The notes under the pieces were generated by a model, which was not told where the DNA came from, searched no databases, and saw only the letters and a program-made list of their open reading frames with translations. A DNA stretch of 64,000 bases from Chrysophaeum taylorii (Eukaryota > Sar > Pelagophyceae > Pelagomonadales > Pelagomonadaceae), in NCBI GenBank assembly GCA_029834535.1, contig JAQMWT010000681.1, positions 26,209-90,208 of the forward strand, read 5' to 3'. Position numbers and translations under genes: made by a program. Positions 18,441-29,086 of this stretch are shown one piece after another. Each line of letters starts with the position of its first letter. Positions within the stretch are counted from its first letter, which is position 1.

Positions 18441-20447
18441 CTAGAGGGAGCCCGTGATGAACACGGCGTTAGACATTCGAGTCGTTAATGGTAGTAAGAG
18501 ACTAAGAAAAGAAGGGCTAGGGGTCACTAGTCTAGGGTTAGGAGCACTGAACACCCCTTCGAGTGAAGCTATGGTGTACGTATGTGCACGTGGCTCACTG
18601 GCATATATGTCCCAGTGATTTCGTTCGCTGACCATGTAATGACGGAGGGCTTCCGAGTCATACAGGTCGGTGAGGAGCAGGTTCGGTGGGGTCTCCAGGA
18701 ACGGAGGCAAGTCAGCGCACGAAGTAGCGAGGTAAGAACCCTCGTCTTTATGTGTGATGATGTCTTTTTGTTCATTGTAGTCCACGTTTACCAGGCACCG
18801 TGCGAGTCGTGGGAAATCCACGGTGGACAGGAGCTTCGAGAAGAAGTCTGCCACATTGGCCTTACTGGGACACCAGAAACAGCGTATGCGACGTGGGTGA
18901 CCATTATCGCCCTGGTAATCGCGAATTCGGAAAAAGCGAATGTCGATATGCTTGGTCCGAGGCGTGGATTTCGGATGATTGGCTGTTGATGCAGCTCCCT
19001 CATTGTCAATCAGCAGCGGTATAGCGGGGACCTCGTGACAGGTAGGAAACCCAAACATGAAGGGGACTGATTCCATGAGTGTGTGGAATCATACTGCTTC
19101 ATCCTCGGTGGTCGCTGCGGCAATGATCTCTGCGTGTAGTGTTGACTTGGCCGTAATGGTTAGTCTCTTGGATGACCATGACACTAGACATCCGAACACG
19201 TATACACGGCAACCAGTCGTCGATCGCAGGCGATAATTTTGTGGGTCTGTCTTCGCTAAAGGCGAGGGGCAGCGCGAGATGTTCTTTAGTTCGGGATACT
19301 TGGCGGACAGCAGCTTCACGATGTCGGATGACAAAGCTGAGCCGTCTGCTTTGTAGACCAAGCCATGGTCTGGATTTGTGTGTAGATACCTGAGCGTCAC
19401 TTCTAACCAAACTACAGGTAGGCGTTCGGGCGAGTGCATCCCTTTGCAAGCACGGTTCAAGATGGTGGTGATGTCCGGTCTGACCGTGATACTCAGGTAG
19501 ATGAGAGAGCCACACACTGTTTGAAATGAATCCCGAATTTTTGCTTGCAGGGGGGTCAGCGGTACGTGGTTCTTCTTGGACAGGTCCTTAAAATCGGCGT
19601 TGTGCGGGATGCGCTTATGCGAGAGTTGTTGCCCCAAATTGAGTTTGGAGAGGCGTTCTTTGACTTTGTGTCCTGCACTCGTTGTGAACACCCCCTTGAC
19701 CGGATCATAGGTACACTTGAGACCTAGAAACGATTTAACGGCTTCTACCCACTTAACGCTGTCTCCGAATTTGTTGAAGAGCGCGTCTTTGACTTTTTTG
19801 ATGAGCGCGGTGTCTGTGCCTGTTATGAGCAGGCCATCGGCAAAGGCAGGGATTGCACACCACTGGTCCGTACTAGGGTCGTGTTTCGTGAACAGTGTTG
19901 CGTCATTCCTGCTGCATGTGAAGCCGAGGTCGGTCATGAACTTGTTCAGATGTTTTGAGAAAAGGGCGGGTGACGACTGGAGTCCATAGAGGGCTTTGAT
20001 CAGTCGGAAGCCGATCTTGCCTTTTGGATTCATCTGCCGAACTTTCTCAGTGATCTCTGGCTTTACTTGTATGCCCTTGGGCAGGTCCACCCAGATAGGC
20101 CTGTCGATGAGGCTTTGAATGAACGCCTGTGGGACATCACAGTGATGCACAGGTAGCCGATGGTGCGTGGCGACTGCGATCAGTGTGCGACCAGTGGCTA
20201 GCATTGTCGTGGGTGAGTAGACGCTGTAGAAGTCGAGTCCTACTCGGGCCAGGAAGCCTTTTACCACACATCTGGCCTTGTGCTTCAGGTAAGCACCGTT
20301 TTCAGTTTTGACCTTGAGAACAAGACGTGTAGGGAGAGCGGATCTGCCTTCGGGGACGAGAGATAGGCGGATGACGCCTTTGTCTGTGATGCCATCAAAT
20401 TCTTTTGTGATACCTTCCAGGTGCTTGCGCTTCTCGTCATTGGGCAT
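18441..20447 (-). pseudogene. Outer copia reverse transcriptase and RNase H, active sites altered
   Basis: The 452-residue frame 19089-20447 begins at a Met just before the copia RT core. It has KARCVVKGFLARVGLDFYSVYS, motif A HHCDVPQAFIQS (catalytic Asp kept), then FADGLLITGTD where copia elements have YVDDLLIT: the second Asp is Gly. RNase H follows: the first catalytic region reads RCPSPLAKTDPQNYRLRS against FTDASFADRSDPRLRSN in the inner element, so that Asp is lost, while HAEIIAA and LIDNEGAAST keep the later acidic residues. The frame then shifts and continues to 18441 with KHIDIRFFRIRDYQGDN and ANVADFFSKLL, the conserved copia C-terminus, plus about 100 extra residues. Copia RT and RNase H copy the RNA into cDNA in cytoplasmic particles; the replaced Asp residues argue that this copy cannot. 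Confidence 0.8.
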
Positions 20448-20480
20448 TCTCTTTGGCTCTAATATCCGGTCAGGCGAATA

Positions 20481-20755
20481 TTAAAGGTCACCGGTCTTGA
20501 TGTCAGGGCCATCCCCAGGTTGCGTCGAGAGCGGGTCAAAGCAAGGTGAATTGCTTCCACTTGACTGACGTCTGTATCCAGGAGCTGAGAGCGTAGGTCC
20601 TTGTTGGGGTCGTGGTGTTACCCAAACAGATGATCGTTCTCGCATCCACTGAACAGGGAGGTCCTGGAGTTGTTTGGCGCGTCCACTGCCGGCGCGGCGT
20701 CTGCGGATCCTAAGAGTGCCAGCGAGATGTCGTCGTAGGTGGTCGGCTCGCACTG
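20481..20755 (-). pseudogene. Outer copia linker before RT, right at the insertion junction
   Basis: About 50 codons from the junction (CQCEPTTYDDISLALLG in the joined frame, preceded by SKGLY on the other side of the inner element), then a stop at about 20605. It corresponds to the variable linker between integrase and RT. Its value is as proof of continuity across the insertion. Confidence 0.6.
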
Positions 20756-20760
20756 GTATA
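20756..20760. other. Target-site duplication GTATA (left)
   Basis: GTATA immediately before the 5' LTR of the inner copia, matched by GTATA at 30200-30204 after the 3' LTR. Five base pairs is the usual copia duplication. Confidence 0.9.
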
Positions 20761-20957
20761 TAGAGATAGAAAATCCGAATTAGCGTTAGTACCCCCTATT
20801 CTAGGGCTAGTTCCCTTAACTTTATCACCTTTTGATTCAAGAAAACGCTGTGTTATTCACACCGGCTGTCCTCGTTCCAGGAGTCAGATTCGAGGACAGA
20901 CTACCACTGTTCTCGCGCTCTGCTGAAGGGTAACACAGTTGAAATTGCTGTTCTCTA
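20761..20957 (+). repeat. 5' LTR of inner copia
   Basis: 197 bp, begins TAGAGATAG and ends GTTCTCTA, so the ends form a 6-bp inverted repeat TAGAGA/TCTCTA instead of the usual TG/CA. It matches the 3' LTR with four substitutions. No clear TATA box. Confidence 0.95.
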
Positions 20958-20963
20958 GGTATT

Positions 20964-20978
20964 TGGCACCAGACCCGG
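20964..20978 (+). promoter_or_regulatory. Primer-binding site
   Basis: TGGCACCAGACCCGG, six bases after the LTR. The complement, CCGGGTCTGGTGCCA, looks like the 3' end of a tRNA including CCA with discriminator G. I cannot say which tRNA. It would prime minus-strand cDNA synthesis. Confidence 0.75.
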
Positions 20979-21042
20979 TATCAGCAGAGCCTCAGGATTT
21001 CAATACGAGTTCCGCTCACTGACGTTCCTGAACCCAAGCAAA

Positions 21043-23201
21043 ATGCCAACCAATCAAGAACTCCAAAAGGAGATGCGAGAACAAGAAGCTCGCTTAGAAG
21101 CAAGGCATCAAAAAGAGATGCAAGACCAAGAAGCTCGCTTGATGGCACAATTCAATGCTCAATTAAGCGCGCTGGCCGCCCAAGTGCAAGCAACGCAAGC
21201 ACCACCACCTGCCGTCGCTGCTGCGGCTCCACCCCCCCCTCCAGCTCAACAAGATCCCAAGACCAAAGCTAACACTTTTAGTGACCCACCTAGCGCCGTT
21301 CTCAAGTCAATGGACTCGGCTCAAGTCACGCCCCAAATGCTTTCGTTTCGTGTCATGCAGTTGTTCGTTGAACATCTGATGCCTGAAACAGGCATAACCC
21401 AATATTTTTTGCAGGGCTTCTACACGTGGGAATCCGTCTTGCGCGGATCTAATGACCTCGCTGACGCTCTTCTCGGCCACTGCATCAAAGAATACGACAA
21501 AGATCCCGACAACCACTCTACCGCCAGGAACACGCGAGATTCCCAAGCCCGTTACGTCTACTACAAAGGCGTCTACCGCAAGTTCGGCAAACACTTATTG
21601 GAGAACGTATACGAGCCAAAGCTCCAAGAACTTGAAGATCAAGACAAGGACCCGACCGATATGACAACAGGCAAGTTGTATCCGATCACCCAACCTCATC
21701 TCCAAGGAAAAGAAGCCGACTTCATCGTATACCTCCGCGAGACCGTGCACCCCCTGTTTCGCCGTTTCCTACATGCCGGTAGCGACTCCGTCAAGCACCC
21801 GGCATACGACGAAATCGATGCACTCGGATCTTCCCATCCGATAGGACTCGAATTTGTGCTCCAAGCTCGCCTAGCACTCGACAAGCACACGGGCCAGAAC
21901 CACGTCCACCATGCCCATTACGTATATAATGCCTTCCTGGACACGCTGTTCAACCCGGAGATCCACGAGCCTGCGCACTATATTGAATACATGCGTCATG
22001 TCCAGCAGCAACTGCGCCAGATTACAAACGATGCTACTCTCCAACTTTCCGACCACAAGATTCTCGAGGTTTCCACCAACTGCTTCGCTTTAAGTACCCT
22101 CCAAGTTTGCCTGACACCCGCGCCCCAACACACGTCAGGGGCTTCGCGCGTCTTGCTAACTGTCTGCGCACTCCCAACGACTCGCTGTTACTCGACGAAG
22201 ACAAGGAAGCCATCAACCACCTTCCCAAGCTCATCGCTCGCATCACAGTCATCTCCACTTTTGAGCGCAACTTTTGGGCTCACCTCAAGCCTCACCCAAC
22301 TCTCAACTTCAAGCCTTTGCGCTTCGTCACTGACTTTGGTCGTCTGCCGACTAAAGACAAAGACAATCCACGTTTTCGCTCCCGCCGTCATGGTCTCCAC
22401 TTCGCCGAAGACGATGATGACAACTCTCCCTCTGAAGATGAAATCCCTCCGGACCCCACTGAAGACACCGACCCTGTTGCTGTTTTTCTCACCGAGGCCG
22501 ACCTCGATCAAGATGACGACAACGATCTCATTCAACATCTACACGCCTATCGAAAGAAACAGGCTACACGACATCCCAAGAACCCCCCCCCAAAAAAAAA
22601 GGCTCACAATCCTCGCTCTCCGTCGTACTATGACATCAATGACAGTCCTAAGCCCAAAGCCACCCCTGTCACCCCACCGAAGAACAAGCACCGTCCCCGC
22701 GCTCCTCCTGTCACCCCCGACAAACGCGAGCACCCGCATCTTCGCAAGGTCGACTTTCCAACTCAACCTCATCCACCTAAACCATCTACTCCTGACCAGC
22801 GATTCAAGGTCCCCCTTCGTGAAGTCCGTCGCAAGCTCCAAACCATACGGAATCTCAGCCAAGCCGGTCGCCAACATACGTCCAGCTCCGAGCGCATGAG
22901 CAAGCTAATCAACCTCATCACCACCATCTCCGACGAGATACTTCTCTCCGAAGCCGATAACGATGCCGCAGAATTTCTTCAGGTGCTATCGTCCGATCCT
23001 CCGGAAGATCCACCTGATGAGGGCGAAACAGAGGAAAAAGATGACCAAGGCCATCTCGGTTTCTATGATGACCACGGACACCTGAGCCTCTACGACGACA
23101 CCATCCCCGAAGTCCACGATGAGGATGATTCCGCCGAAGATTACGCACAACGTCACAGTGACTACATGCGTGCTCTCCACCAGAGTCAGCTTTTTCGCTG
23201 A
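21043..23201 (+). pseudogene. Gag of inner copia (one frameshift)
   Basis: ATG at 21043 follows the leader. Residues 1-50 are a coiled coil (QKEMREQEARLEARHQKEM), then Pro/Ala-rich, then an alpha-helical capsid-like part (FRVMQLFVEHLMPETGITQY; GVYRKFGKHLLENVYEPKL; YNAFLDTLFNPEIHEPAHY). The frame is lost near 22090, and sense continues in the frame that runs from about 22090 to 23201 (FARLANCLRTPNDSLLL, then an acidic and a Lys/Pro-rich region with PPPKKKAHNPRSPSYY, then SERMSKLINLITTISDEILL and an acidic tail). There is no CCHC zinc knuckle; the basic Pro-rich part may bind RNA instead. The stop TGA (23199-23201) overlaps the next ATG as TGATG. The same helical pattern is seen in the outer gag (35440-37276). 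Confidence 0.75.
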
Positions 23202-25357
23202 TGGTTGCCGACGACGCCTGTGCCGCCAACCACATCTTACTCAATCAGGCACCAAGCCTCACGATGACGAATTTCCCGACATCATCAACCATCTCACCCA
23301 GAGTCGCAGATTTTCTTTGTGCAACTTACACTCCAGGCAAGACCTCAAAGAAGACTAACTCGCTGCACGGATGCAATGGACCCGGCACTGAAACTTCATT
23401 GATTGACGGTGGCGCATCTTTTTGCTTCACACGCACAATTCGACACTTTGTTCCCGAGTCCATACGCCGGATTCCCGAACACACCATACGCATGGGAAGA
23501 GGCACCTTGACCAGCCATTTCATCGGTGTTAAACCGTTGTACTTGCAGGCCGCAGGTCTCTCCTCAAAGGACGTCAAAGAATCCACCGGTTACGCTTTAT
23601 ATCTCGTATTTCTGGTCGTCCCGCAATTCCGAAAAGGTCTGCAGGTTATCGCGACATCTCAGCTTAAAGCTCTGAACGTCCAAGCAACCGACCCGCCATT
23701 GCCGCACGAACCATACCTCTACGAGCTTATGAACACGTCGACCGCGGATCCCCACGACTATAAGACGCTTATAGGAAAAACAGCTATAGTTCTCGCCAAT
23801 CGCCAAACAAATGGCCTGTTGTCCCTGCCGTCTCATCCAAAGCAAACATTCCGCGCTGTGGTTAGTTTCCACACTGGAACACGAATGTCACTCAAGGATG
23901 AAATCGCAAACATCACACAGCATGTTGCAAAGACACGCTCGCAATCTCACATGTTAGATTTCGCTAAGCTCCAGCATCACTCCATCTTTTTATCTGACCT
24001 CATTCGCCTCCCGCGTACCGTCGGCCAATACGCGTTTACTACCACAGCGGATCTATCTGTGCAAGCACAACCCCCTCCGCTAAAAACAGCTATTATCGCA
24101 GGTGGACTTCACCAAGAAGGTTTTACCTCTTTTCGCAAACGCTTCGACAACCGTATTACTGTCGTGGTCACCTGCGAAATTCACCCTATTATGCGCGCTC
24201 GCGCGCAACAACTCTTCCCGCATGCTCAGCATTATGCGGACCTCAGGAAGCTCAATGCCGCTTTACAAACCGGCAAAATCAGACTACCTCATTTTGACTT
24301 AGCGGTTTTCACACTGCCATGTCAACATTTGAGTGTAATGAAAGAATATGACGGCTACGCCACTCCGGTGACAGCCGACCTTTTTGTCACAGAACAAATC
24401 CGCTTTGTTCGCTGCACGCTCCCGACCTACGCCATTGTCGAGAACGTCCCTCCAAACCCCCGAACTCATCACGAGTACACCCAACTCGCCAAATGCTATC
24501 AGCGCTTAGGCTACTTCCGACACTCCGGTGTCTACAATGCCTCCGCTTTTGGTGACGTCATCAGCAAGACCCGCTATCTCGCTGTCTATGCCCGGCACCC
24601 GCTCACCGAGTACAACCTCGAGAAAAGCGCTTCTCCATGGTTAACATCTCCTCCGAGCATGGTTCCCTTTCTGGGCCCCAGCAACACTATCCCCGACGAT
24701 CTCTGGATCGCCAACCCCGCCCTTCGTGGCACCGTGCCCCGCTCCACCTTGACCTACTACCAACACAAGGCCACTTTTTCCTACGCGCCCGCCAACGCCT
24801 CTAAACTCTCGATTTCCGAAAATGCCCGCATCTGCCAAATGCTCGCACGCTTCACCAAGCCCTTCACGGATCTCGGTCTAGATGCCGACGGCACCCCCTA
24901 CGCCACCATGGCGTCCATTTCCCACCTTCTGGTTTTCACATTACTGCACAACCATTTGTCGCAACACCCCACTCTCGCCGCTTGGAACACCATCCGCTGT
25001 TTTTATGCCTCAGAGTCTCAATGTGCTTGCCATTTGGATGGAGGCATCACCCGCACCGCCGCTACTGCCGTCGCATGTAGCTACTTCCCGCGCGCCTCCC
25101 TCACCCTACATTCCAGCCCCCCTCAGATATTGGACTGTTCCCATCAACCCGCAGTCTTCTCCCCAACGCAGGCTGTTCCCTGGATGTTCCCAAGGGCACC
25201 GCCTTTCTGGTCGTCGCCTACACCACCTCCTTGGCCGCCGCTCACCGCTGCTCGCGCCCGTCCACTTGGGTCCACTAAATATGATATATTTGAATATGAA
25301 TCGTTCGCATCCTGGCTTTGCCGCGATCGACCCACGAGGACGAATTACTCTCGATGA
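23201..25357 (+). CDS. Protease plus N-terminal two thirds of C5-MTase, inner copia
   Basis: 718-residue frame starting at the ATG that overlaps the gag stop. Residues 67-75, LIDGGASFCF, are the retropepsin-type active site (D-G-G-A-S for D-T/S-G-A-S). Residues about 100-270 are the usual copia PR-to-IN spacer with short conserved blocks. From residue about 292 a C5-cytosine methyltransferase domain begins: IIAGGLHQEGF (diverged motif I), TCEIHP (motif II acid), FTLPCQHLS (motif IV, catalytic Cys 374), AIVENVPPNP (motif VI, Glu 414), DVISKTRYLAVYA (motif VIII), then a target-recognition region. The useful frame ends near 25100-25300, where a frameshift moves motifs IX and X to another frame. 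PCQ, ENV and the 40-residue spacing are those of active enzymes. It would methylate DNA, plausibly the element's own cDNA (inference). Confidence 0.85.
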   Translation: MVADDACAANHILLNQAPSLTMTNFPTSSTISPRVADFLCATYTPGKTSKKTNSLHGCNGPGTETSLIDGGASFCFTRTIRHFVPESIRRIPEHTIRMGRGTLTSHFIGVKPLYLQAAGLSSKDVKESTGYALYLVFLVVPQFRKGLQVIATSQLKALNVQATDPPLPHEPYLYELMNTSTADPHDYKTLIGKTAIVLANRQTNGLLSLPSHPKQTFRAVVSFHTGTRMSLKDEIANITQHVAKTRSQSHMLDFAKLQHHSIFLSDLIRLPRTVGQYAFTTTADLSVQAQPPPLKTAIIAGGLHQEGFTSFRKRFDNRITVVVTCEIHPIMRARAQQLFPHAQHYADLRKLNAALQTGKIRLPHFDLAVFTLPCQHLSVMKEYDGYATPVTADLFVTEQIRFVRCTLPTYAIVENVPPNPRTHHEYTQLAKCYQRLGYFRHSGVYNASAFGDVISKTRYLAVYARHPLTEYNLEKSASPWLTSPPSMVPFLGPSNTIPDDLWIANPALRGTVPRSTLTYYQHKATFSYAPANASKLSISENARICQMLARFTKPFTDLGLDADGTPYATMASISHLLVFTLLHNHLSQHPTLAAWNTIRCFYASESQCACHLDGGITRTAATAVACSYFPRASLTLHSSPPQILDCSHQPAVFSPTQAVPWMFPRAPPFWSSPTPPPWPPLTAARARPLGSTKYDIFEYESFASWLCRDRPTRTNYSR

Positions 25358-25811
25358 CCCCAAGAGACTCATAATGTCCAAAGCACGTCCCACTTACGCG
25401 GACTATGTCGGCCACATCGGAGACACGCTTCAGAAAAGCACCAAGTGTTACTCGGTCACTGGCTCGTACACAACCAACACGAGCTACTCCAACGCCTTGC
25501 TGCTGACCTCTCCAGACCACATCCGCTATGCGACCCTCAACGAAATCGCAAAGTTTGGACACCACTCGGACCCGGAACTGCTCCGTCTGTTCCAACAGCA
25601 CCCGCCGTACTTCGCGTTTAAGGCACTGGCCAACGCCGTCCCGCACAATATGCTGCAGGCAAAGTACAGCGCTGTTCTCGCACTCCACGAATCGCACCAC
25701 CACGTGAACTTTCACATCGAATGGGCAACAATACGCACATCGAATGGGCAACAATACGCAATGGCATCCCCAGCCCAGGAGACATCACCCAGTTTGCAGA
25801 CTTCTTCATGA
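25260..25811 (+). pseudogene. C5-MTase C-terminal part (motifs IX and X), inner copia
   Basis: The frame shifted relative to the upstream ORF carries the C-terminal half of the methyltransferase: RGRITLDDPKRLI, then IRYATLNEIAKFGHHSDPELL (motif IX, the R-x-L-T-x-x-E pattern) and FKALANAVPHNMLQAKYSAVL (motif X, GNAVPP as ANAVPH; NAVP at 25632-25643). The order and spacing after motif VIII are right for a C5-MTase. A 23-bp tandem duplication at about 25713-25758 (CACATCGAATGGGCAACAAT and three more bases, twice) pushes the frame by two bases and explains why the integrase continues in a different frame. Confidence 0.8.
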
Positions 25812-27118
25812 GCATCACCAGCCGTCTCTTAGCCGAGGTGGACCTCAACCTCACCTCCCTCTTCATTGCCATAGCAGATGCTCACCATTATGCAATCCGC
25901 AAACCAAGCAAATCGAAAAATATCGAGACGCTTCTTGCAGAGGCAACCGTTGCTAAAATCCGAGTCGACAAGCGACCCAGCCCACCTAGCGCTTCGACTG
26001 CCGCTCTGCCTCCCTTGCACAAGCCCGGCACCATTCAGCACGCCAAAAGAGTGCATTTGGTCACTCGCTGGCACCGCATACACCACCAGCAACCAGAGAT
26101 TCTTCGCCGCACGATTGCCGCCAATGTAACGAATCTCCGCCCAGGTGATGATCGGTATCTGCAAGACTGCAGTGAATGCAAGCGCTGCCAATCGCATGTA
26201 AGCTTCAGTCACAAGAACAATTCCTGGTCACAGGATGAACTGGCCTATGCTCCTGGCCAACACCTCCACATGGATGTATCATACCCGAGCATCAGCAAGT
26301 GCTACGGCGGATTTCGCTACATCATGCACTTTGTGTGTATTATCTCAGCACACAAATGGGTCTATTTCCTGCGGAAATTAGACGCACAGGATGTTCTGGC
26401 CGGCATCCTCTATGTGGTCAATGTGATTAAGGTCGAATTCGATGTCAATGTGAAAATCATCTCGTCTGATGCATTCTCGACTTTCCTCTCCGAAGCTTTC
26501 CACCCGCTCAAGGTGCAACTTGGCATCCAGTTTCAAATCCTTGGTCACCACCTCCACCAGCGGAATTTCGCGGAAAACATAATCAAGGAAAACACCCGAG
26601 GCATTGTAGTTCGCCTCCTCGACCTTCGCAGTGTACGCATCGAAGGAAAGTCTATTGCCGCTGAGTATTATCACCCAATTGCGCTACTGCATAAGATCCA
26701 AGCCGACAACCAGCGCTCTCATGGACTGCCCTCGCGCACAAACATGGCATGCACCGTCCCCCGGCGCATCATGTCACCCATGGCACCGCTCTTGAAGCTC
26801 CTTCCCTTTGGTGAGCCTGCCACCTTTGTCTACCCTCAAAGTCACAAGCTGGAACCCTCCAGCGTCTCCGCCTCCTACTTCCATAGTAACAATTATCTCC
26901 CGAACCTCCCCGGCACGGACCGATTTATCCGTGATGTTCACAGCTCTATCCTGCTTGTACATCAAGGGCGATATGGAAAAATCGTCACCTCTAACGACTT
27001 TCACGTTGACGCATACATGCCAGTCAACCGCAACAAGGAGATCGAACGGATCAAAGCACTCGCACAGATCCCAACAGAGGCACGACAAGAGGACCCGCTA
27101 CCAGCTATAAGCGAATAG
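25721..27118 (+). CDS. Integrase of inner copia
   Basis: Frame open for 465 codons; the biological protein continues from the MTase C-terminus. HHCC zinc finger: RWHRIHHQQPEIL, then DCSECKRC. Catalytic DDE: HMDVSYP, IISSDAFSTF and HHLHQRNFAENIIKEN give D, D and E at copia-like spacing. A C-terminal region follows (LLKLLPFGEPATFVYPQSHK is the conserved fold after the core). Integrase inserts cDNA in the host DNA, here making 5-bp duplications. The frame ends in a TAG followed by CAA and then ATG, and the same frame continues with the RT ORF, so either one nonsense change or a leaky stop separates them. Confidence 0.85.
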   Translation: MGNNTHIEWATIRNGIPSPGDITQFADFFMSITSRLLAEVDLNLTSLFIAIADAHHYAIRKPSKSKNIETLLAEATVAKIRVDKRPSPPSASTAALPPLHKPGTIQHAKRVHLVTRWHRIHHQQPEILRRTIAANVTNLRPGDDRYLQDCSECKRCQSHVSFSHKNNSWSQDELAYAPGQHLHMDVSYPSISKCYGGFRYIMHFVCIISAHKWVYFLRKLDAQDVLAGILYVVNVIKVEFDVNVKIISSDAFSTFLSEAFHPLKVQLGIQFQILGHHLHQRNFAENIIKENTRGIVVRLLDLRSVRIEGKSIAAEYYHPIALLHKIQADNQRSHGLPSRTNMACTVPRRIMSPMAPLLKLLPFGEPATFVYPQSHKLEPSSVSASYFHSNNYLPNLPGTDRFIRDVHSSILLVHQGRYGKIVTSNDFHVDAYMPVNRNKEIERIKALAQIPTEARQEDPLPAISE

Positions 27119-27121
27119 CAA

Positions 27122-29086
27122 ATGCCGGAAGCTAGACAGGAATCGACAGATGAGGGCGAGACTCAAGATGACGACCATGAGGATAAACCGGAAGATGACG
27201 ACGAGCACAAAGAACCGGATCCAACTCCCGCTGCCGATCCAATTCCCGTCAGCGACGAGACACCCGAACAGAATTTTTCGTTCCTCGACCGGCCGCCCCC
27301 GCCGGATGGTAGCATTCCGATGCCCAAACGAAATGACCGATTAGAGGTTGTTCTCGACGATTCAGGTTTTACTCCAGTTCTCGTGCATCGCAACCAAAGC
27401 GACAAACTCAAAGCAGATCTCAAGGACGAGCGCGGATTCCGCATCCCTAAAGATCAACTCTATATCGTGAAACGTGTCGACGATGGAAAACTTTTCACCA
27501 GACGCATTATCGCTTCAGAGTATGGTCGCAACTGGAAATACCAGCAGGAGCAATCCACGGCTCGCGCCACAGCCAACATGTCCAGCACATTGATGTTCCT
27601 CATCAGTGTCAGCGCTCTGCACCAGGGCCAAGCTGTTAGCATCGCATCTGATCTCAACATTAGAAGAGATGCTAAGCCGCCAAATGATGTCCCGAAAGGA
27701 TGTCTCCTAGCAAATACCACACAAGACTATGGTATCATGGGCGGCACTGCACTGGATCTGCAGAGAGAAACCGACGCAGACCTCGTGTGTGTCGACTTCC
27801 CAAGGCAGCCGTACCATTCATTTGTATCGGTCGACCACCTGGAAAACGACAACTCTGTTCTCGAGAACTATGTGTGCCACGACGAACTGTCACCGGCAGA
27901 GTACTATGCGCGTCAATGGAACCAAGAATTCTGTTGTATGGGCTCCTCCCTTATGTGGGACATCTCCGTGCATCAGCACTACCACTTAGCTTCTCGTTAC
28001 AGGCATGCCTTCATGCATGATTCTGGCGAACTCGGACACCTCTTCCTAAGTCAAAGTGATCCGAATCAAGATATTCCCCAAGAAGCCATGGACTATGACT
28101 TGCAGCACATCGATCACGTCGTGTTGCAACTCGTGACTGCTGAAGATATTGTCTATGAGCTTGAGAAGATTGTCGAACTCAAAGGACTCAGCGAAGAAGA
28201 TAAGTTAAAGCATATCGCTTCGATTCGCAAAGAAATAGAAGACCTGTGTTCCAGCGGTGTATCTGAGCTTGAACCTTTACCGCCAGACCGTTCGTCTATC
28301 TCGACGAAACTCGTGCTGAATATCAAGTATTTTGCTGGTGGCACCCCAGACCGCTACAAAGCTCGTATAGTTGCCCGAGGTTTCCTGGCACGTGTAGGCA
28401 TTGACTTTTATGCCACATCCTCACCAACCGCAATGCTCGCCACCAACCGGTTATTGCTCGCCATCGCTGTGAAGCACAAACTCCCGGTCGCACACGCGGA
28501 CATTCCGCAGGCATTTATCCAATCGGCACTCGATCGCCCGGTGTGGATTGACTTACCTCGAGGAATACGTGTCTCGCAAAATCTTATCCAGTAGACACAG
28601 AAAAACCACCCAGAGTCGAAGCTCGCTCTCCGACTCGTCAAGGCTCGCTATGGCCTCGAACAGTCAGCTTTGTTGTGGAATATCAAACTCGACTCGTTTC
28701 TTCGACAACATGAGTTCGAACGCTCACAAGTCGACACTTGCCTCTATATAATTTGAGATCGATATATCAACAAATGTGTTCAACTATCCGTTTCGGTCGA
28801 TGACCTATTGATCACTGGTACCAACACTGCCAAAATTACATCTCTTCGCACTGCTCTGGAGAAGGAATATGGCAAAGGTACATGGCATGACAACATCAGA
28901 TCCTTCCTTGGTATCGATGTCCACTACAATGTCTCCGCTGGTCATCTCACTATGAATGTAGCAGCGAAGATCACCAAGATGCTTGCTGAGCATAAGCTCA
29001 ACCTACATAATATGGACGTCCCCTATTCGGACATCCTCATTCAAAAACCATCTGTAAACTTATCTCAGACTTGGCTCCTACCTTAG
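27122..29086 (+). pseudogene. Reverse transcriptase of inner copia (in-frame stops)
   Basis: The frame from 27122 runs through 29086 with stops at 28592 (TAG), about 28754 (TGA) and 29083 (TAG). An acidic linker (residues 1-60) and a chromo-like region precede the RT: YKARIVARGFLARVGIDF, motif A AHADIPQAFIQS, LALRLVKARYGLEQSALLW after the first stop, then SVSVDDLLITGTN (SVDD, both catalytic Asp kept) and FLGIDVHYNVSAGHLTM. The RT copies genomic RNA to cDNA. Three stops in one domain mean that this copy does not make full-length enzyme unless stops are suppressed. Confidence 0.85.

Noticed and set aside
20761-20958. 198-bp LTR with a 4-bp TATA duplication
   Set aside because: Moving the border by one base gives inverted ends TAGAGA/TCTCTA and a perfect 5-bp GTATA duplication, which is the better solution.
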